Shown here: in pieces, positions 15,881 to 25,474 of the stretch | Layout: each line of letters starts with the position of its first letter | Numbering within the stretch: position 1 is the first letter of the stretch | Source: Aggregatilineales bacterium | GTDB lineage: Bacteria; Chloroflexota; Anaerolineae; Aggregatilineales; Phototrophicaceae | Assembly: GCA_030834905.1 (NCBI GenBank) | Contig: JAUQWZ010000034.1 | Location: 434,001-498,000 of the forward strand | Length of the DNA: 64,000 nucleotides | Direction of reading: 5' to 3' | The notes under the pieces: generated by a model | Seen by the model: only the letters and a program-made list of their open reading frames with translations | What the model was told of the DNA's origin: nothing | The model's database searches: none | Made by a program: the position numbers and the translations under genes

Positions 15881-18800
15881 TTACTGCACCGTAAAGCCGA
15901 CCTCGAACGGTGCCTGAACGTAATTGCCGTCGTTGCCGACCACGACCAACTGAAGCTGGTAGTTCCCCGGCGGCAGCGGCGGCAGACTTTCCAGCACGCC
16001 GTTGACGGTGCTGTTCGGGTGAATATCGTGAATAGTCGCCCAATCGGTGAACGTGCCGCCGCGAATATCGACGCGGTAGTACTGCGCCTGATCGGGCGAG
16101 AACTGCGCTGTCCCGATGATATCAATCGGATCGGACGCGCTGAAGACCTGCCCGTTAGTCGGGCTGGCGATAAACGCCGTCACCATGATCGCGCCGCCGG
16201 TTGCCGAGAGCAGATCGGGCGTGCAGGCAATCGTCGGCAGGAACGGAATACCGGCGTTGCGGGCGAACTGTTCCGCCTGCACCGCGTCTGCCGGATTGGG
16301 CGGCGGCGCGATAAAAAGCTGCTCGCGCGCTGTCGGGGCGCTGCCCGTTAGTTCCACCGGCACCTGACAATACAGCGGCGGCGGGGGGGGCGGCTGCCCC
16401 GGCTCTACTGAGAACTGGATCGCCTGGGCGATATCCGCCGGAACCGGGTGAACCAGCACGCGGTACAGATCGGATTCCACTTCCCGCAGCCAGGGACCGC
16501 TGGCGGGCGGCTGTTCCGGCGTCGGCGGCTCGGCGGGCGGATAATTCAAGCCATCGACGCCGTTGAACTGCCCCGCCGGACTTTCGAGGAACCACTCGGA
16601 ACGCGATCCCGGACAATCCAGCGCCGGTTCGCGCAGCGCCGAAAGCTGGCAAATGCTGCGCAGCGACATGCCGCCGGGCTGGTCGAGCCGATCTGGCATA
16701 AGCTGTCCATCGAGAGCAAATTTCGCCAGCAGGTTTTCATTGCCGTAGATGCCGGTAAAGACATCGTTCCAGATCGGCGCAGCGCCGGTCAGTCCGGTGG
16801 AGTTCACCATCGGCGCGCCGCTGCTGTTGCCAACCCACACCCCTACTGCCAGATTGCGGGTGTAGCCAACCGTCCAGTTATCACGGAAATCGTCGGTCGT
16901 TCCGGTCTTGACCGACGACAGGATATCGCCCGTCCACAAATCGCTGTGGAAGCCCATCGCTGGCTGGCGCATCCCTTCATCGCCCAGAATATCGCTGATC
17001 AGAAAAGCAATACGCGGGTCGAGCACGTCGGTGCCAAAGCCCTGCCGGAAGAAGCTGCGCTCGGTTTCGCTGCCGCGCGGGCAGCCGTCGTTGTATTCAA
17101 ACAGGATGTTGTCGTCGCTGTCCAGAACGCAGCGGATAGCGGTCGTCGGCACGTATGCCCCGCCGTTGGCAAAAATACCATAGCCGCGCGTCAGCTCCAG
17201 CAGCGTAATCTCGCCGCCGCCGAGCGTCAGCGACAGCCCGTACTGGCTGGCGTCATCGCCGAGGCTCTGGATGCCGAAACGACGGGCGGTTGCCAGCAGG
17301 TTTTCGACGCCCACCTGCCGCAGCGTTTGTACAGCGGGAATATTGAGACTCTGCGCCAGCGCCTCGCGTATTCGCACCGGGCCACGGAAGGTACGGTCAT
17401 AATTGTGAGGCACGTATCCGGCAATGTCGGTCGGCGTGTCCCAGATAATATCGCCGGGCGTCATACCAAGCTCAAGCGCGGCGGAGTAGGTGAACGGCTT
17501 CATGGTGCTGCCCGGCTGGCGCTGCGAGATGGCGACATTCACGCGCCCATCAATGGCGTCGTTGTTGTAATCGACGCTGCCGATCATGCCGAAGATTTCG
17601 CCAGTCACAGGCTGAAGGACGACCACCGCCGCGTTGGTCACGTTGTTGCCCGCCAGCGCCGCCACCTGATCGGTGGCGATGCGCTGCGCCATTTCGTTGA
17701 TCTGCATATCGACGGTTGTGTAAACGCGCAAGCCGCCGCGGGCAACGTCTTCCGGCGTGTAATTAAGGTCTGCCATCAGCGTTTCAAGCTGCTGCCGCGC
17801 GTAGACGGTGAAGTGCGGCGCGCGCAGCGGCGCTTCCGGCGGCACCAGCGAGTACCCCTCGCGCAGCGTCTGGCTGCGCTGTTCCGCCGAAATGTAGCGT
17901 TCATCGACCATGCGGTCGAGCACAAGCTGCCAGCGTTCCTGCACCGCCTGTTGGATGACCGGGTCTTCGTTGAACGGATCGAGATTGGCGGGTGCCTGCG
18001 GCAGCCCTGCCAGCAGCGCCGCTTCGCCCAGCGTCAGATCCTGCACGTCCTTATTGAAGAAGGTCTGCGAGGCAGCCTGCGCGCCATAGGCGAGATTGCC
18101 GTAGTAGATCTCGTTGAGGTACATCTCCATTACATCGGCGGCGTCCATGCGGCGGCGCAGGAGGAACGCGAGGACAATTTCTTCGACCTTGCGCTGCGGG
18201 CTGCGTTCGGCGCGGTATTCCGGCTCAAACAGCACGTTGCGTACCAACTGCTGGGTGATGGTGCTGCCGCCGGTGCTGCGGTCAGAATCGGAGACATACT
18301 GAAGGAACGCGCGCACCGTCGCCTGCACTTCAAAGCCGGGATTCGTCCAGAAAGAATCGTCCTCAATGGCGACGGTCGCGTTGATCAGATCCTGCGGGAA
18401 ATTCTCGTATTCGACGTTATCGCGCCGCCCTTCGGTAAAGGCTTCATACAGCACCGTACCGTTGCGGTCATAAAAGAAGGTGCTCTCGAAGTTGGCGTAA
18501 TCCTCAACCCGCGTGATCTCCGACTGGAGCCGTTCTTCAAGCTGCGCGCCGAGCGTAGCCGTCAGCACCAGCGTCACCAGCGTCAATCCGCCGCAGAAGG
18601 TAGCCACCAGCCCGACAAAGACCATAAAACAGCCGGGCGTGCAGCCGAGGATGCGGCGCGGTTTGGGACGGCGGCGCGGCATCGGCTGCTGCCCCGACGG
18701 CACCTGCTGAGGCGGCAGCGGCGGGTACATTGGCTGCGGCACCGAAGGCGCTGAGGGCTGGGTGTACTGGCGAATCTGGGTTGTCTGCGGCGGCGGCGGC

Positions 18801-19267
18801 TGGGCAGGACGCGGCGCGGCGGCGGGCGGCATCGGGCGGCTCTCGCCGGGCACATGCACCAGCGTGTGCTGGAAGGGAACAATGTGAGGCACTGTGTAGC
18901 CACTGTCGGCTTCCGGCGGCGATGGCTCCGGTGTCGATTCGGTCGGCGGCGTGAAATCGGGGTTGGGATCGTAGCCGCCGCTGCCGGGCAGGGTCAGCTT
19001 GGGATCTTCAGTTGATTCAGACGGTATCGGCAGCGTCGGCTGCTCGTGCGGATCGGAGACAGCATCGATGGAAATCAGTTCGTCCTGATCATCCAGCAGA
19101 TCAAGCAGATCAAGCGGCTCGGTATCATCATCTTCATCGTCGTACTGCGCCGCCAGGTAATCTCCGGTTTCGTAAGTACCACCGGTAGGCGTGTTCTCCC
19201 CTAATGGGGTCGATTCATCCGATGGCTGCTGCTCCGAGTTCTCAGGGAACTCACGTTCGTCGGGCAT
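15881..19267 (-). CDS. Class A penicillin-binding protein (bifunctional PBP1a-type)
   Basis: An unusually long 1128-residue PBP. Residues 1-205 are an acidic then Pro/Gln-rich cytoplasmic tail, and 209-238 a transmembrane helix. The glycosyltransferase domain has E302 in AIEDDSFW and GGSTITQQ (333-340). The transpeptidase domain has the STMK box (587-590), SLN (640-642) and KTG (787-789). The C-terminal 270 residues are Pro-rich and end in an Ig-like beta-sandwich, beyond the usual PBP end. It polymerises and cross-links peptidoglycan outside the membrane. The start ATG has GGAG nine bases upstream. The tails suggest extra protein contacts on both faces of the membrane. Confidence 0.96.
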   Translation of the reverse strand: MPDEREFPENSEQQPSDESTPLGENTPTGGTYETGDYLAAQYDDEDDDTEPLDLLDLLDDQDELISIDAVSDPHEQPTLPIPSESTEDPKLTLPGSGGYDPNPDFTPPTESTPEPSPPEADSGYTVPHIVPFQHTLVHVPGESRPMPPAAAPRPAQPPPPQTTQIRQYTQPSAPSVPQPMYPPLPPQQVPSGQQPMPRRRPKPRRILGCTPGCFMVFVGLVATFCGGLTLVTLVLTATLGAQLEERLQSEITRVEDYANFESTFFYDRNGTVLYEAFTEGRRDNVEYENFPQDLINATVAIEDDSFWTNPGFEVQATVRAFLQYVSDSDRSTGGSTITQQLVRNVLFEPEYRAERSPQRKVEEIVLAFLLRRRMDAADVMEMYLNEIYYGNLAYGAQAASQTFFNKDVQDLTLGEAALLAGLPQAPANLDPFNEDPVIQQAVQERWQLVLDRMVDERYISAEQRSQTLREGYSLVPPEAPLRAPHFTVYARQQLETLMADLNYTPEDVARGGLRVYTTVDMQINEMAQRIATDQVAALAGNNVTNAAVVVLQPVTGEIFGMIGSVDYNNDAIDGRVNVAISQRQPGSTMKPFTYSAALELGMTPGDIIWDTPTDIAGYVPHNYDRTFRGPVRIREALAQSLNIPAVQTLRQVGVENLLATARRFGIQSLGDDASQYGLSLTLGGGEITLLELTRGYGIFANGGAYVPTTAIRCVLDSDDNILFEYNDGCPRGSETERSFFRQGFGTDVLDPRIAFLISDILGDEGMRQPAMGFHSDLWTGDILSSVKTGTTDDFRDNWTVGYTRNLAVGVWVGNSSGAPMVNSTGLTGAAPIWNDVFTGIYGNENLLAKFALDGQLMPDRLDQPGGMSLRSICQLSALREPALDCPGSRSEWFLESPAGQFNGVDGLNYPPAEPPTPEQPPASGPWLREVESDLYRVLVHPVPADIAQAIQFSVEPGQPPPPPPLYCQVPVELTGSAPTAREQLFIAPPPNPADAVQAEQFARNAGIPFLPTIACTPDLLSATGGAIMVTAFIASPTNGQVFSASDPIDIIGTAQFSPDQAQYYRVDIRGGTFTDWATIHDIHPNSTVNGVLESLPPLPPGNYQLQLVVVGNDGNYVQAPFEVGFTVQ

Positions 19268-19466
19268 CTATACGGCTCCGCTTGCCTACAATACGGTACC
19301 GCCTCATTGTATCAGAGTTGAATCAGGCGCACATAGGCGTCTTCCCCACGCCCCGCTGGCGGCAGCGTAGAGCAGACGTAGGCTGCCAACGCGCGGTGCG
19401 ACAAAAGGCAGATTCGGCTATACTTGAGGAATAAGTGTTCGTTTCTATTAAGAAGCTATGTGAACT

Positions 19467-20066
19467 GTGAACCCTCAAATGCCCTATCCTCGCGGCATCA
19501 TTCGAATGCTGCTGCGGCTGCCGTTAAGCCTCTATCGTCTGGGGCTTGGCGATGTCATCAACGCGGCGCACCTGCTCGTGCTGACCACGCGCGGGAACAA
19601 GACCGGGCTTCCGCGCCACACCGCGCTTGAATACCGCCAACACGGCAGGAAAATCTATGTCGTTTCGGTCTGGGGCGAACGTCCCGGCTGGTATCGGAAT
19701 CTGCGCGCCGACCCGCTGGTCACGCTTCAGCAGGGACGCCGGCAGTTCAGCGCCCGCGCCTACCCGGTCGATAATGCCGGCGAGGCGCTGGCGGTGCTGC
19801 ATTTGTTCCGCCGCAAAGCACCCGTCGTCTACGACATGATGCTGGCGCGCATCAGCGATCGCGACGATATCGCGCCCGCGCGGCGCACCCTGCCGGACAT
19901 TGCCAGCCAGTTCACCATCGTTCGGCTGGTCGAAACACCGGATGCGTCCGAACTTCCAGGGCTGCCCGCCGATCTGGCGTGGATTGCGCCCAGCGGATTG
20001 GTGTTAGGCGCGGCGCTGGCGGTAATGCTGACGCTTGCTCGCAGCAAGCGCCCCTCTCATGACTGA
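19467..20066 (+). CDS. Nitroreductase/deazaflavin-dependent oxidoreductase family (DDN-like)
   Basis: The first 145 residues match the split beta-barrel family of F420-binding reductases (DDN type): LVLTTRGNKTGLPRHTAL, then VVSVWGERPGWYRNLRADP, the conserved core contacting the deazaflavin. Such enzymes reduce small molecules with coenzyme F420, though many members are uncharacterised. A hydrophobic helix near 175-192 with a basic tail suggests membrane attachment, which is not usual. Start is GTG 19467 or ATG 19479; neither has a strong ribosome site. It is 199 residues if GTG is used. The gene ends 77 bases before a hypothetical membrane protein. Confidence 0.85.
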   Translation: MNPQMPYPRGIIRMLLRLPLSLYRLGLGDVINAAHLLVLTTRGNKTGLPRHTALEYRQHGRKIYVVSVWGERPGWYRNLRADPLVTLQQGRRQFSARAYPVDNAGEALAVLHLFRRKAPVVYDMMLARISDRDDIAPARRTLPDIASQFTIVRLVETPDASELPGLPADLAWIAPSGLVLGAALAVMLTLARSKRPSHD

Positions 20067-20143
20067 CGACGCGGCATCAATGCGCGATCCTTTCCACCGG
20101 CGGTCAGGGCGCAAGAACGCAAACCCCGCCAGCCGCAAAGCCT

Positions 20144-20821
20144 ATGCCAACCAGCCGGGCGTCGAGAGCCGTGAGCGATCTTTTGCTGGCTAACGCCCTG
20201 CGCCCGCTGTGGCAGATCCATCCGCCGGTGGCGCTCATGGTGCGCGCCTCGGAGGCTGCCTGCTTGCAAACCCTGCTGATCGCGGCGCGTCCGAGCTATC
20301 AGCGGCTGCACCTGCGCGAGTTGTTCACCGACGGACGGCGCTATTACATCCAACCGTGTCCCGACGGCTTCCGCATGACCAGCGACACCCGTGTATTCTG
20401 GGGCAGCCGTCGCCGCCGCACCCGCATGGCGGCAGTTCTGTACGGCGTCTTTTCAGACAATTCCGACGACATCACTTTGGTGCGACTGCGCGTTCGGATG
20501 CGGATCACCGCTTCTTTTAGCGCGCTGCTCATTCCCGCCTTTGTCAGCTCGATACTGATATACACGCCCTGGTCGCCGCCGCTGATCGCGGCGCTGGTGG
20601 GGCTGCTGTTTTCGCTGTCGTGGCTGGGGCACCGGACTGACGCCGCTTTTCAGGCAAATGAGATGGTCTACTTTGTGCAGAAGGCGCTGGAAGACCTGCC
20701 ATCCGTCGAAGCGCCCGCCTTGCCCGCGCCGGGACCGGACGTAGTCATGCGCTCCACCAGCAGCGAGTTCCTGGAACAGTGGCAGAAATTCTATGATGAG
20801 CATGTGCAGGACGAAGGGTAA
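20144..20821 (+). CDS. Hypothetical protein with two transmembrane segments
   Basis: A 225-residue protein with an N-terminal soluble region (about 1-120) and a hairpin of two hydrophobic helices near 124-165 (ASFSALLIPAFVSSILIY and PLIAALVGLLFSLSWLG). It ends in an acidic C-terminal region. No family recognised. ATG 20144 is used; GTG at 20171 after GAGAG is an alternative. It follows the DDN-like gene on the same strand and may be co-transcribed with it. Confidence 0.6.
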   Translation: MPTSRASRAVSDLLLANALRPLWQIHPPVALMVRASEAACLQTLLIAARPSYQRLHLRELFTDGRRYYIQPCPDGFRMTSDTRVFWGSRRRRTRMAAVLYGVFSDNSDDITLVRLRVRMRITASFSALLIPAFVSSILIYTPWSPPLIAALVGLLFSLSWLGHRTDAAFQANEMVYFVQKALEDLPSVEAPALPAPGPDVVMRSTSSEFLEQWQKFYDEHVQDEG

Positions 20822-20822
20822 T

Positions 20823-20881
20823 CGTGTCGGGGTGGCATGGTGAACCGTCCCGACACGAACGGCGGACTGTCGTGTCCCTAC
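20823..20881. repeat. Palindromic repeat, CGTGTCGGG/CCCGACACG, plus GTCGTGTCCC arm
   Basis: CGTGTCGGG (20823-20831) pairs with CCCGACACG (20849-20857), followed by a lone GTCGTGTCCCTAC arm near 20869. It lies between convergent genes and could act as a transcript end. The GTCGTGTCC word recurs at 27978 and 44910. Confidence 0.65.
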
Positions 20882-20897
20882 ATCGTTAACTCAGGCG

Positions 20898-22001
20898 TTA
20901 GTGCACCGGCTCCAGCGGCAGGTCAAACGTCTTTGCCACCGCCGGATGGACGACCCGACCGTGAATGACATTCAATCCCTTGGCTAAACCGGGCGTGCGC
21001 GCCATCGCTTCGTCCGCGCCCAGATCGGCGATGTGCTGAACGTAGCGCAGCGTCGCATTCGACAGCGCATAGCTGGACGTGCGCGGCACCGCGCCCGGCA
21101 TGTTGGCAACGCCGTAGTGCAGGACACCGTCCACAAAATAGGTCGGGTTGCTGTGGGTCGTCGGGCGGGTTGTCTCGACACAGCCGCCCTGGTCAACCGC
21201 CACATCGACGATCACGCTGCTTCGGGGCATCAGCCCAAGCATATCCTTCGTGACCAACAGCGGCGCACGCGCACCAGGCACCAATACCGCGCCGATCACC
21301 GCATCTGCCGACGCCAGCGCCTCTCTCACGTTGGAGCGATTCGAGTACATCGTCGTCAGCCGCCCATGCAGCACATCATCCACATAGCGCAGGCGTTCGG
21401 TATTCACATCGAGCAGAGTCACACTCGCGCCCATGCCCAACGCCACGTATGCCGCGTTTGTACCCACCGTCCCCGCGCCCAGAACCACCACATGCGCCGG
21501 GCGCGTGCCGGGAACGCCGCCCATCAGGATGCCGCGCCCGCCTTCAGATCGCTGAAGATACTGGGCGGCAATCTGGGTCGCCATCCGCCCGGCGACTTCG
21601 CTCATCGGCTGAAGCAGCGGCAGCCGCCCTTCGGCGTCTTCGACCGTTTCATAAGCAATGCCGGTGACGCCGCTGTCCAGCAGCCCGCGTGTGAGCGATT
21701 CGCTGGCAGCCAGATGCAGATACGTGAACAGGACGAGATCGTCGCGCAGATAACCGTATTCGCTGGGCAGCGGCTCTTTCACCTTGACAACCATCTGTGC
21801 TCGCGCCCACACTTCTTCGGCTGAATAAAGCACGACCGCGCCCGCCTCAACGTATTCCTCATCGGTGAAGCTGCTGCCAAGACCCGCGCCAGTCTCAACC
21901 AGCACCTCATGTCCGTGGTGGATCAGCTCGCGCGCGCCGCCCGGTGGCAGGGAAACACGGTACTCGTTATCTTTAATTTCTTTTGGAATGCCGATAATCA
22001 T
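20898..22001 (-). CDS. ald: Alanine dehydrogenase
   Basis: This 367-residue NAD-dependent enzyme interconverts L-alanine and pyruvate plus ammonium. Length and sequence fit Ald throughout: MIIGIPKEIKDNEYRV at the start, K75 in VKVKEP and H96 in YLHLAA at the substrate site, the nucleotide-binding GAGTVGTNAA (175-184), and D270 in DVAVDQGG. The start follows AAGGAT. It is a single-gene unit convergent with a hypothetical membrane protein. It probably serves nitrogen or alanine catabolism. Confidence 0.97.
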   Translation of the reverse strand: MIIGIPKEIKDNEYRVSLPPGGARELIHHGHEVLVETGAGLGSSFTDEEYVEAGAVVLYSAEEVWARAQMVVKVKEPLPSEYGYLRDDLVLFTYLHLAASESLTRGLLDSGVTGIAYETVEDAEGRLPLLQPMSEVAGRMATQIAAQYLQRSEGGRGILMGGVPGTRPAHVVVLGAGTVGTNAAYVALGMGASVTLLDVNTERLRYVDDVLHGRLTTMYSNRSNVREALASADAVIGAVLVPGARAPLLVTKDMLGLMPRSSVIVDVAVDQGGCVETTRPTTHSNPTYFVDGVLHYGVANMPGAVPRTSSYALSNATLRYVQHIADLGADEAMARTPGLAKGLNVIHGRVVHPAVAKTFDLPLEPVH

Positions 22002-22224
22002 GTTTTTATCCTTGTAACCATAACTGCATAATCTTTCAATCTAATTCTACAGGATGTACGAATATTGCAAGCATAAATGATACACTTTGTCCAATTTGGC
22101 GTGACAAAACCGAGTCCAGCGATACACTTCAGCGCGGTTTTTCTCGCTGGCGAAGGCGCAGGCGGATTCAAATCGGCAGCAGTTGCCATCAAGTGTTTTG
22201 CGGCAGGCAGGAAACTTGTTAAGA

Positions 22225-22253
22225 TTGTAACATTTCGGCACGAAGACTATTTT
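22225..22253 (+). promoter_or_regulatory. Promoter of the VWA stalk protein gene
   Basis: TTGTAA (22225-22230) and TATTTT (22248-22253) are 17 bases apart, about 18-45 bases before the TTG start codon. TATGCT at 22253 is an alternative -10. Confidence 0.45.
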
Positions 22254-22270
22254 ATGCTAAGGGTGTTCAA

Positions 22271-25200
22271 TTGAAGAGAATATTGTTAGCCCTTATTCTG
22301 CTGGTTTGCGCGCTGCCACTCACGATTAACGCGCTTCAGGAAACCCCCGCTTCCGCCCTGCGTCTGGAAATCACGGGGGTGAATGCGACCGAGCTTCCGA
22401 CCACAACCATCACCGCTAACGTCTACGATCTGCTGGGACAGCCGGTGCGCGGTTTGACGGCTGAGAATTTCGTGATCTTTGGTGAGCTTCAGGAAAACGC
22501 CAGCATCGTCAGCGTCGAAAATATCAGCGACGACAACCTGCCGTTTGCGACCGTCCTCGTCATTGACGTGAGCGACAGCATGACCGGACTGCCCATCGCG
22601 CAGGCGCGGGAAGCCGCCCGTGTTTTTATCAATTCGGTGGCGGATAACGACCCGGTCGCGCTGGTGTCGTTCGGTTCCTTCGTCAACGTCATCCAGGAGT
22701 TCACCACCGACAAGGCGACCCTGCTCAGCGCGATTGACAACCTGCAGCTTGGCGGACGCACCGCCCTCTACCAGAGCGCCTTTGAAGGCATTACCCTGGG
22801 CGCGAATTCCCCCGTCCCCCGGCGCGCCATGGTGCTGCTGAGTGACGGCGCGGAATATGGCGGGCGAAGCGTCGTCACCCCCGAACAGGTCAGGCAGGCA
22901 GCAGTGGCGCGGGGCGTGCCGGTGTATACCATTGGACTTGGCTTTGGCGCAGACCGCAGTTTCCTGCGCCAGCTTTCGGAAGCCAGCAACGCCCGTTTCT
23001 ATGAGTCGCCCACGCCCGATCAACTGGTGGAAATCTATCGCGAGATCGCGGCGATTCTGCGCAGCCAGTACGTTATCACGCTGAACGCCGACCTGCCCCT
23101 CGACGGAACTGAATACGATTTCGGCTTGCGGGTGACCAGCGGCGACGACAGCGCTGAAGCCAGCGCCGTCCTGCGCGCGCCGATCCCGGTGCCGGTCATC
23201 CAGACGCCGGAACTGCCCACCGCGCCGATAGAAGCGCCAGTGACCATCACCGCCAATGTGCTTGCCGACGATCCGATTACCAACGTCACCTTCACAGCGG
23301 GCGATCAGACGGAGACGGATACTGAACTACCCTACAGCATCACCATCGATCCGCTGAATTTCGCGCCAGGCGATTACACGCTGGCAATTACGGCTGAAGA
23401 TCAGGATGGTGATGTTGGCTCGGTTGAGGGCGGCTTTAGCATCGCGGCGCTGCCGTCCGAGGCGACGATTTCGCCCGACCTGAGCGCGCTGGGCGCGATT
23501 GCTGAAGAAACTGCCGTCAGCGTGACCGTCAGCGGACAGACCCCGCCGACCAGAATCGAATACAGCCTGAACGGATCGCCGTTCGCCCCTCTGGACGAGA
23601 GCAGCACCATCACCATCGATCCGGCGGCGCTGGCGGCTGGCGAAAACCAGCTTACGGTGCAGATCACCAACGAAGGCGGCGTGACCTCGACCACTGCCTT
23701 CCCGTTTGAAGTTGCCCGAATCGCGCCCACCCTGTCGATTACGGGCATCGAGAACGGGCAGACGTTTGACGAACCCTTCAGCTTTGAGGTGACGGCAAGC
23801 GGGCAAACGCCAGAAATCGCCCTGCACGCCCTGATTGACAACCAGGTATTTGAGCCGGTGTCTGCCGAAGCGGGTCAAAACACCGTCACCGGCGCGTTCA
23901 CCATCGACCCGATGGCGTTAGCGCCCGGCGAGCAGTCGTTGATGATCAGCGCCGCCGACACCAACGACATGGCGGTGTTTGAAGTAATCACCGTGAATAT
24001 CGCCGCGCTGCCGCCGACGATCCTGATCAGTGGGTTGGCGGAAGGCGATGTGCTGGCGGAACAGACGACCATTACTATCGACTTTATCAGCCAGACGCCG
24101 GTCATTCACGTCGCGGTGTTGGTCGATGATCTGGAGCTTGCCCATCTGGTGAACGCTCCCTACAGCATCGTGCTCGATCCGCTGGACTACGCTCCCGGCG
24201 ACCATCGGCTGCGGGTGGCGGCGGATAATGCCAGCAGCCAGCACAGCACGCTCGATCTGAACTTCACGATTGCCGAGGGACCATCGCTCACCGCGACCGC
24301 GCTCGCGCCGACGCCCACGTTCACCCATACCGCCACGCCGGACACGAACGCCACCGAAACCCATCAGTCAGCCAGCATGGCAGTGCTGACAGTGACGGCT
24401 GAGGCGCAGAGCCTGAACGCCAGCGCCACCCAGTCGCAGATCGATCTGGACGCCGCCAACGCAGCCGCCACCGGAACTGCCGTCCGCGCAACCGCCGATG
24501 CCGAAGAAGCCGCCGCCGGAGCGCTGATTGTGCTTCAGACCGAAACCGCCGCTGCGCGCGAAACGGCAGATGCCAGCGCAACCTCGGCGGCGCGGGGAAC
24601 GCAGGCAGCCGCCACGGCTCAGCAGGCGATTGTCAACGCTCAGGCGTCCGCCACCGCCGGGACGACGGCAACCGCCGAGCAGGCGACGCAAAACGCCAAC
24701 GCTTCCGCCACCGCCAACGCCGACGCCACCCGTGACGCGCTGCAGGCGGCAACGCAGGAGTTCGGGGCGAGCGCCACCGCCGATGCCCGTTCCACCTCTC
24801 AGGCAGCGGCACAGCAGCAGGCGATTCAATCCACCCGTGACGCGCTGGCGACGGCAAATGTTCAGGCGCGCGTCGAAGCGACCAACACGGCAGACGCCCG
24901 CGCCACGCGGAACGCTGATGCTACGGCAGACGCCGCCAGCGCCAACGCCACGGCGACTCAACTGGCGGGGCTGCTGCTGACCGAAACGGCTGCCGCCGAA
25001 ACTGCCGAAGCGCTGGCAAACGAGACGCAGGTCGCCCAGTTGAACCAGACCAGCGAAGCCAATGTCACTCAGACCGCGAATGCCAATATCACGGCGACAG
25101 CGGAGCGACAGGCGACGATTGACACTCAGATCGCCGCCGTCGGCATCACCGTCACGCCGAATGAAAGCCAGACGCCGCAGACCGCCGCGACCACGCCCGC

Positions 25201-25390
25201 GCCAGAAGACGAAACTGAAGAGCCGCGCACGTCGCCCACGCCGCAGCCCACGCTGACGCTGATAGAAGCGGAGAACCCGCCGTCGTCAAGCGATCTCGCG
25301 CCGGTGTTTCTGGTCGGTATCATCCTGCTGATCCTGCTGGTGGCGCTCATTCTGCTGCTGCTGTCACGCAGACGGCAGTCGCAGCGTTAG
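22271..25390 (+). CDS. Secreted VWA-domain protein with Ig-like repeats and long Ala/Thr-rich stalk
   Basis: The 1039-residue protein starts at TTG, preceded by AAGGG, and opens with a signal peptide. A VWA domain (about 92-280) carries an intact MIDAS motif, DVSDSM (99-104). Four Ig-like repeats of about 95 residues follow (roughly 300-680), each with a DPxxxAPGxxxL-type strand pair. Residues about 690-985 are a low-complexity, Ala/Thr/Asn-rich, apparently helical stalk, ending in a Thr/Pro linker, a transmembrane helix and an RRRQSQR tail. It is thus an adhesin-like protein anchored by its C-terminus. A terminator follows directly. Binding partner unknown. Confidence 0.88.
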   Translation: MKRILLALILLVCALPLTINALQETPASALRLEITGVNATELPTTTITANVYDLLGQPVRGLTAENFVIFGELQENASIVSVENISDDNLPFATVLVIDVSDSMTGLPIAQAREAARVFINSVADNDPVALVSFGSFVNVIQEFTTDKATLLSAIDNLQLGGRTALYQSAFEGITLGANSPVPRRAMVLLSDGAEYGGRSVVTPEQVRQAAVARGVPVYTIGLGFGADRSFLRQLSEASNARFYESPTPDQLVEIYREIAAILRSQYVITLNADLPLDGTEYDFGLRVTSGDDSAEASAVLRAPIPVPVIQTPELPTAPIEAPVTITANVLADDPITNVTFTAGDQTETDTELPYSITIDPLNFAPGDYTLAITAEDQDGDVGSVEGGFSIAALPSEATISPDLSALGAIAEETAVSVTVSGQTPPTRIEYSLNGSPFAPLDESSTITIDPAALAAGENQLTVQITNEGGVTSTTAFPFEVARIAPTLSITGIENGQTFDEPFSFEVTASGQTPEIALHALIDNQVFEPVSAEAGQNTVTGAFTIDPMALAPGEQSLMISAADTNDMAVFEVITVNIAALPPTILISGLAEGDVLAEQTTITIDFISQTPVIHVAVLVDDLELAHLVNAPYSIVLDPLDYAPGDHRLRVAADNASSQHSTLDLNFTIAEGPSLTATALAPTPTFTHTATPDTNATETHQSASMAVLTVTAEAQSLNASATQSQIDLDAANAAATGTAVRATADAEEAAAGALIVLQTETAAARETADASATSAARGTQAAATAQQAIVNAQASATAGTTATAEQATQNANASATANADATRDALQAATQEFGASATADARSTSQAAAQQQAIQSTRDALATANVQARVEATNTADARATRNADATADAASANATATQLAGLLLTETAAAETAEALANETQVAQLNQTSEANVTQTANANITATAERQATIDTQIAAVGITVTPNESQTPQTAATTPAPEDETEEPRTSPTPQPTLTLIEAENPPSSSDLAPVFLVGIILLILLVALILLLLSRRRQSQR

Positions 25391-25418
25391 CGCTCAACCG
25401 CCGCGCTAGAGTATAGTG

Positions 25419-25453
25419 AAGGGGTGAACGCCAGCACGTTCGCCCCTTTTTTT
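25419..25453 (+). terminator. Terminator of the VWA stalk gene
   Basis: AAGGGGTGAACG (25419-25430) pairs with CGTTCGCCCCTT (25437-25448), one G-T wobble, loop of six, followed by seven T residues. Confidence 0.85.
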
Positions 25454-25474
25454 GGGATAGCGGGAGTGTTTGTC

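Noticed and set aside
16448..18754. A 768-codon open frame on the plus strand opposite the PBP gene
   Set aside because: It is fully antisense to a PBP with all catalytic motifs; long antisense frames are expected in GC-rich coding DNA, and it has no ribosome site or recognisable domain.
22077..22274. A 65-codon frame upstream of the VWA gene
   Set aside because: It has no ribosome site, overlaps the promoter of the VWA gene, and has no protein features.
24340..25120. Repetitive-looking DNA in the VWA gene, at first sight like a tandem or CRISPR array
   Set aside because: There are no regularly spaced identical units; the repetition is only of Ala, Thr, Gln and Asn codons in one protein.
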